Assembly: GCA_002395865.1 (NCBI GenBank)
Contig: DGVE01000144.1
Span: 1-9,243, forward strand
Length of the DNA: 9,243 nt
Direction: 5' to 3'
Source: Lachnospiraceae bacterium UBA4292
GTDB taxonomy: Bacteria; Bacillota; Clostridia; Lachnospirales; Lachnospiraceae
The first letter of the stretch is position 1. Each line of letters opens with the position of its first letter. A program made the position numbers and the translations under genes. Below, piece by piece: positions 6,965-9,243 of the stretch. The notes beneath the pieces were generated by a model. It saw only the letters and a list, made by a program, of their open reading frames with translations, had not been told where the DNA came from and did no database searches.

Positions 6965-8764
6965 TCACGCGGGCTGATCGGGCTCGGGGTCGTCCGGATC
7001 CTCCGGGCTTTTTAAACCATCCGCTTCCTGCACGGCTTCCTCTTTCTGAGCAGTATCCTGTACAGGCTCGCCGGCCTCTGTGGCCGATGCCGCCGGCTCA
7101 TCTCCGCGTTCTATCACCGCTCCGGCTATTATTATGCCCGCGGCTATCAAAAGTGCTGCGCCCGCTATCAATATGCAGTAGAGTATAACTGTATTTGAAT
7201 CGTAAGCACTGTCCTGTGACACCGGCTGTGTAGGGGGCACGGTATCGAACTGCGCAGTCACATGTATCGTCTCAAAATCATCGCCCGAAGGCTCCTGCGA
7301 AGAGGCCTCCTCAGTACTCGTCGCATCTTCGGAAGCAGTCTCCTCCGATGTCGTAGTATCCTCTTCAGTAGTCGTCTCCTCCTCAGTCGAGGTCTCCTCC
7401 TCAGTCGAGGTCTCCTCGGCCGTCGAAGTTTCCTCCTCGGTCGCGGACTCCTCCTCCGTGGTCGTCTCCTCCTCGGTCGTGGTCTCCTCGGGGGTAGTCG
7501 GCTCGGGTGTGGCGGGTTCCGGCGTGGTGGGCTCCGGCGTCGCAGGTTCAGGTGTCGTTGGTTCGGGAGTGGTCGGCTCGGGTGTTGTCTCCTCAGGCGT
7601 GGAAGGAATAATGATCACGACAGCCTCCGGGGTCGTCGTCTCTTCAGGCGTCGTCTCCTCAGGCGTAGTGGTCTCCTCGGGAGTCGGTTCCTCAGGAGTG
7701 GTCTCCTCCTCGGTCGTCGTCTCCTCGGGTGTGGTCTCCTCCTCAGTCGTGGTCTCCTCTTCGGTCGTGGCCTCCTCCGTAGGCGGGTTTACATCCCAGC
7801 CGTTCTGGTAGTAGAGCTTAGCGTAGTCCATGAGCTTGATCGTGTCGGTGTAGAAGCTCTCCTTGGTCGACTTCATGACGACGGTGATTATGTTGTGGCC
7901 GTCGATATTGGCCGCAGTCACCAGCGTCCTGCCCGCATTCGTCGTGCATCCCGCCTTACCCGCGTAAGCTCCGGGATATACGTACAGGTTCCTGTACGCG
8001 CTGTATTTGTTATAGTATGACATCATGAGATGTCCCGTCTCCGTCTGCCTGACGTACGCAGGGACATTCACCATGTAATCGAACTGCTGAGTCTCGCTGT
8101 TCACGCTGTTGCCGCTGATATAGCCGTCCCGCTTGTTCGTGCGGCTGTACCAGTATTCGTACGTCGTAGCCAGCTCATAAAAGAGCGGATCCTTCAGGGC
8201 GTACGCAAATATGATCGCCATATCGTACGGCGTAGTGTAATGATCGACCGCATCCAGTCCGTGCGCGTTCATGAAATGCGTGCAGGTGCAGCCGATCTGC
8301 GCCGCCTTTTCGTTCATGAGCGCCGCGAAATTGCTCCTGCTGCCGGCCGCGATTATGGCCAGCTGCGCGGCGGATTCATTGGCCGAGCACAAAAACATGG
8401 TATACAGGTAGTCCTTTACCGTAAATTCCTCGCCGACCACTGCCATCTGTATGGGCATATGTGTGCTGTCGGTGGTCATCTCGTTGAGGGCCGCCTGCGA
8501 AAATACCGCGGTCTGTGTGAGGCTCAGTTTACCGCTCTCGACCATCTCGCAGATGACGAGCGCAGTCATGATCTTCGTGATGGAGGCAGGTGCGCGCGGG
8601 CTCGACATATCCTTGCTGTCGATTATCCTTCCCGTGTCGGCGTCATATATAATATATGCCTGCGCGACAGTACTTACTTTGGGATCAGCAGACGGCGAAT
8701 ACGCCGGCAGTATTATTGCCAGCGTACATGCCAGTATAAAAGCTGTGACCCTTTTAATGTTCAT
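6965..8764 (-). CDS. Membrane-anchored S11 D,D-carboxypeptidase homologue with KAG motif and Thr/Glu/Pro stalk
   Basis: First of three paralogs, 599 residues. A signal peptide (1 to about 26) leads to the S11 catalytic domain with SxxK S61-I-T-K64 and SxN S127-A-N129. The third motif is K270-A-G272 instead of KTG. A 32-residue insertion (within about 205-262) precedes it relative to both neighbours. The SH3b domain of the neighbours is absent. Instead, residues 327-494 form a Thr/Glu/Pro stalk (TTEEE, TTPEE and TTPEP units) interrupted by AVVIIIPST (381-389). A transmembrane helix (about 525-551) and a mildly acidic cytoplasmic tail of about 48 residues follow. The ATG has a poor G-rich Shine-Dalgarno (GGGG, six bases upstream). 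It lies 77 bases after pckA, with the pckA terminator between, and no clear promoter is seen. Activity is uncertain because of the motif change: it may be an active enzyme of altered specificity or a binding-only pseudoenzyme. Confidence 0.9.
   Translation of the reverse strand: MNIKRVTAFILACTLAIILPAYSPSADPKVSTVAQAYIIYDADTGRIIDSKDMSSPRAPASITKIMTALVICEMVESGKLSLTQTAVFSQAALNEMTTDSTHMPIQMAVVGEEFTVKDYLYTMFLCSANESAAQLAIIAAGSRSNFAALMNEKAAQIGCTCTHFMNAHGLDAVDHYTTPYDMAIIFAYALKDPLFYELATTYEYWYSRTNKRDGYISGNSVNSETQQFDYMVNVPAYVRQTETGHLMMSYYNKYSAYRNLYVYPGAYAGKAGCTTNAGRTLVTAANIDGHNIITVVMKSTKESFYTDTIKLMDYAKLYYQNGWDVNPPTEEATTEEETTTEEETTPEETTTEEETTPEEPTPEETTTPEETTPEETTTPEAVVIIIPSTPEETTPEPTTPEPTTPEPATPEPTTPEPATPEPTTPEETTTEEETTTEEESATEEETSTAEETSTEEETSTEEETTTEEDTTTSEETASEDATSTEEASSQEPSGDDFETIHVTAQFDTVPPTQPVSQDSAYDSNTVILYCILIAGAALLIAAGIIIAGAVIERGDEPAASATEAGEPVQDTAQKEEAVQEADGLKSPEDPDDPEPDQPA
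7283..7786 (-). repeat. Thr/Glu/Pro stalk-coding repeat region
   Basis: About 500 bases encode residues 327-494 of the first carboxypeptidase homologue as degenerate 12-18-base units (TTEEE, TTPEE, STEEE). The composition is that of an extended wall-spanning spacer, possibly O-glycosylated on Thr. The skewed composition also produces long spurious open frames on the + strand. Confidence 0.8.
7499..7588 (-). repeat. Six tandem 15-base units encoding TTPEP/ATPEP
   Basis: Within the stalk, residues 393-422 are six consecutive five-residue units, four TTPEP and two ATPEP, followed by a TTPEE unit. The ATPEP units alternate with TTPEP (units 4 and 6), which hints at a 30-base higher-order duplication. 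Such in-frame units can expand or contract without breaking the reading frame. Confidence 0.8.
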
Positions 8765-8792
8765 GCACCGCCCCGGAAACCCCCTTCACTCG

Positions 8793-8822
8793 AAAAAACC
8801 GGCTGTGGCATCCACAGCCGGT
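8793..8822 (-). terminator. Intrinsic terminator of pckA
   Basis: On the minus strand, a perfect 11-bp stem (ACCGGCTGTGG with CCACAGCCGGT) and a 3-base loop are followed at once by a run of six T residues. It starts about 20 bases after the pckA TGA. There is no T-run on the other strand, so it acts only on pckA transcription and should separate pckA from the carboxypeptidase cluster. Confidence 0.95.
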
Positions 8823-8841
8823 CATTAAAGTCATTCTATGA

Positions 8842-9243
8842 TCAAAGCTTGGGACCTGCAGCTACCAGAGCCTTGCCCGCATCGTTGCCCTCGTACTTGC
8901 CGAAGTTCTTGATGAAGCGAGCTGAGAGATCCTTGGCCTTAGCCTCCCACTCTGCGACATCCTTGTAGGTGTCGCGGGGATCGAGGATGGCGGGATCTAC
9001 GCCCGGAAGAGCTGTGGGAACCTCGAAATCAAAGTAAGGGATCTTCTTCGTGGGTGCCTTGAGTACATCGCCGTTTAATATAGCGTCGATGATACCTCTG
9101 GTATCCTTGATGGAGATTCTCTTGCCTGTTCCGTTCCAGCCGGTGTTTACAAGATAAGCCTTAGCGCCTGAAGCGTTCATCTTCTTTACAAGCTCCTGAG
9201 CGTACTTTGTGGGGTGCAGCTCAAGGAATGCCTGACCGAAGCA
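8842..9243 (-). CDS. pckA: Phosphoenolpyruvate carboxykinase (ATP), C-terminal part
   Basis: The window holds only the last 133 codons; the reading frame continues past 9243. The cytosolic enzyme interconverts oxaloacetate plus ATP and phosphoenolpyruvate plus CO2 plus ADP. In many anaerobes it runs towards oxaloacetate in fermentation; otherwise it serves gluconeogenesis. Recognition is from close agreement with the ATP-type C-terminus: [15 protein letters not shown] at the edge, then [32 protein letters not shown], and the terminal ALVAAGPKL. The Arg and Thr in KRISIKDT correspond, from memory, to nucleotide-contacting R449 and T455 of the E. coli enzyme. The stop is TGA at 8844-8842, closely followed by a strong terminator. 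Start and promoter lie outside the window. Confidence 0.97.
   Translation of the reverse strand, partial: CFGQAFLELHPTKYAQELVKKMNASGAKAYLVNTGWNGTGKRISIKDTRGIIDAILNGDVLKAPTKKIPYFDFEVPTALPGVDPAILDPRDTYKDVAEWEAKAKDLSARFIKNFGKYEGNDAGKALVAAGPKL

Noticed and set aside
7262..8020. Leu/Arg/Gly-rich and Val/Ser/Gly-rich open frames on the + strand
   Set aside because: They mirror the repetitive TEP stalk codons on the minus strand; low-complexity repeats keep opposite frames open by composition alone.
8726..8764. Lipoprotein signal (lipobox) at Cys13 of the first carboxypeptidase
   Set aside because: The sequence I-L-A-C is a poor lipobox and would leave too short a hydrophobic core; the hydrophobic stretch continues past the Cys, as in an ordinary signal peptide.
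8833..8838. TAGAAT as a -10 box for the carboxypeptidase cluster
   Set aside because: There is no acceptable -35 at 16-18 bases, and the strong terminator follows directly, so transcripts from it would be stopped.
8030..8968. A 312-codon open frame on the + strand
   Set aside because: It runs antisense through a carboxypeptidase gene, the pckA terminator and pckA, which is not credible for a real gene.

Overview
The window looks chromosomal and comes from a Gram-positive, Clostridia-like bacterium, possibly a Lachnospiraceae relative. This is inferred from the ATP-type phosphoenolpyruvate carboxykinase, several S11 D,D-carboxypeptidases with C-terminal membrane anchors, G-rich Shine-Dalgarno sites and a type IV pilus ATPase. 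No rRNA or other marker confirms it. All six supported genes lie on the minus strand, so transcription runs from high to low coordinates. There is no gene-free stretch over 300 bases; the longest gap is about 180 bases (3292-3473).

Reading in the direction of transcription, the window opens with the 3' end of pckA (from 9243 to 8842), closed by a textbook intrinsic terminator (8793-8822). Next is a tight cluster of three paralogous S11-family D-alanyl-D-alanine carboxypeptidases (8764-3474), separated by only about 20-30 bases, so they are probably one transcript. All three have a signal peptide, an extracellular catalytic domain, one transmembrane helix and a cytoplasmic tail. They differ strikingly outside the catalytic core. 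The first has a long Thr/Glu/Pro stalk, a 32-residue insertion and KAG in place of the third catalytic motif KTG. The second has an SH3b-like domain and a very acidic cytoplasmic tail of about 180 residues. The third has an SH3b-like domain and a short, strongly basic cytoplasmic tail.

A 182-base AT-rich gap follows, holding two copies of a 51-base tandem repeat with dyads at the copy junctions and an extended -10 promoter. That promoter serves a lower-GC gene (3291-1849) for an AAA ATPase fused to a winged-helix segment and a predicted PD-(D/E)XK nuclease-like domain (archaeal ATPase/DUF234 type). It looks like an acquired, self-contained cargo gene.

Last comes pilB (1719-16), the type IV pilus extension ATPase, with a strong promoter (TTTACA, 17 bases, TATACT), a GC-rich leader hairpin and an N-terminal MshEN cyclic-di-GMP-type domain. 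It probably starts a pilus operon that continues past position 1.

The most notable signal is the carboxypeptidase cluster. Three peptidoglycan-trimming enzymes are paired with three different stalk and tail designs, including oppositely charged cytoplasmic tails, and one has a remodelled active site.
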